Below, piece by piece: positions 63,729-64,000 of a stretch of DNA of 64,000 bases. Made by a program: the position numbers and the translations under genes. Each line of letters begins with the position of its first letter. The stretch's first letter is position 1. The notes under the pieces are model-generated. The model did no database searches. It was not told the origin of the DNA and saw nothing but the letters and a program-made list of their open reading frames with translations. Source of the DNA: Cytophaga sp. FL35 (GTDB lineage Bacteria; Bacteroidota; Bacteroidia; Flavobacteriales; Flavobacteriaceae); contig NZ_JACSOH010000001.1 in NCBI RefSeq assembly GCF_014349235.1, positions 186,001-250,000 on the forward strand, written 5' to 3'.

Positions 63729-64000
63729 ATGAATATTAAAAAGAGACATTTTCCCATTCTTCTGCTAGGTGTATTAGGTTGTGGCAGCAGTACCACCATT
63801 GAAGAACGTTCCGTTACAGACCCTGAGCGACCTACTCCTATTCAAAATGAAGAAGTTGCACCACAAGAAGAAGAACAAAGCCAACAGGTAATTGAATATA
63901 AGGACTTACCCGTACCTGCAGATGCCGGCACAAATATGGTCTGGGAGTTTCAAGAGATTTCAGACAATTTTGAATACAAGGCGGAAGCCGAAAATAAGGG
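63729..64000 (+). CDS. GH16 beta-agarase/porphyranase-like lipoprotein, N-terminus only
   Basis: An open frame from the ATG at 63729 to the edge (about 90 residues). The lipobox is LGVLGC followed by GSSTT, then an acidic linker rich in E, P and Q. The segment DLPVPADAG-TNMVWEFQEIS and SDNFEYKAE matches the start of GH16 agarases and porphyranases, where the mature domain opens with a PVPA(D/N)AG...W...SD(D/N)F(N/E)Y pattern. The catalytic ExDxxE region is outside the window, so activity and subfamily (agarase or porphyranase) cannot be told. Confidence 0.8.
   Translation, partial: MNIKKRHFPILLLGVLGCGSSTTIEERSVTDPERPTPIQNEEVAPQEEEQSQQVIEYKDLPVPADAGTNMVWEFQEISDNFEYKAEAENK

Overview
The window looks like the chromosome of a marine flavobacterium (Bacteroidota; Zobellia/Maribacter-like). 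Grounds: two SusC/SusD pairs, lipoproteins with acidic residues just after the lipobox cysteine, FG-GAP/ASPIC proteins, moderately AT-rich DNA, occasional TTG starts, and gene sets typical of red-algal galactan (agar/porphyran) degradation. I see no tRNA, rRNA, CRISPR, transposase or integrase.

Layout. (1) 1-6.5 kb: oxidative/electrophile-stress and housekeeping genes: aldo/keto reductase (cut by the left edge), MFS exporter, DJ-1-like protein, two short Crp/Fnr regulators, a metallo-beta-lactamase-fold protein, and an HxlR regulator divergent from a quinone reductase and a peroxiredoxin-like protein. (2) 6.6-9.4 kb: a DctPQM TRAP transporter. (3) 9.4-19.4 kb, minus strand: a nine-gene operon that reads as a pathway for 3,6-anhydro-L-galactose (L-AHG): AraC regulator, GH117 exo-enzyme, Zn-dehydrogenase, SDR, aldehyde dehydrogenase, enolase-superfamily cycloisomerase candidate, mutarotase, RhaT-like permease, S1 sulfatase. 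Two near-identical palindromes sit at its predicted promoter. (4) 19.6-28.1 kb, minus strand: IclR regulator, galactonate-dehydratase-like enzyme, sugar-acid MFS permease, then SusD and SusC. (5) 28.5-33.2 kb, plus strand: a large FG-GAP/ASPIC lipoprotein and a second, divergent GH117. (6) 33.2-37.8 kb, minus strand: cytochrome P450, [2Fe-2S] ferredoxin, ferredoxin reductase, Zn-ADH and esterase, the arrangement known for oxidative demethylation of 6-O-methyl-D-galactose from porphyran, with a divergent AraC gene.

(7) 38.9-43.7 kb is an accessory stretch: a perfect-period 7-bp tandem repeat (15 units), low-complexity DNA, an AT-rich gene for an unusual protein (dead HD-like domain plus PD-(D/E)XK-like nuclease motif), and a four-gene block (Crp/Fnr, YCII-like, DUF1569, membrane protein) between two imperfect direct repeats. 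(8) 43.7-52.5 kb, minus strand: a Planctomycete-type cytochrome module (DUF1549/DUF1553, DUF1501, Tat-exported beta-propeller, DUF2231-cytochrome-LRR) behind a Tat-exported Gfo/Idh/MocA protein. (9) 52.9-64 kb, plus strand: a second PUL with two tandem paralogous AraC regulators, a DUF5060 glycoside hydrolase, SusC, SusD, a surface glycan-binding-type lipoprotein, and the start of a GH16 agarase/porphyranase-like lipoprotein cut by the right edge.

Together the genes suggest cutting of agar/porphyran at the surface (GH16), uptake through SusCD, trimming by GH117, sulfatase and P450 demethylase, and conversion of L-AHG to 2-keto-3-deoxygluconate (KDG). KDG kinase and KDPG aldolase are not in the window. 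Regulation looks layered: IclR-type palindromes at the L-AHG operon, and a shared tandem half-site (CAAAAyCATwTGTr) before both the DUF5060 hydrolase and the second susC that fits the tandem AraC proteins. All functions are read from motifs and context; no database search was run.
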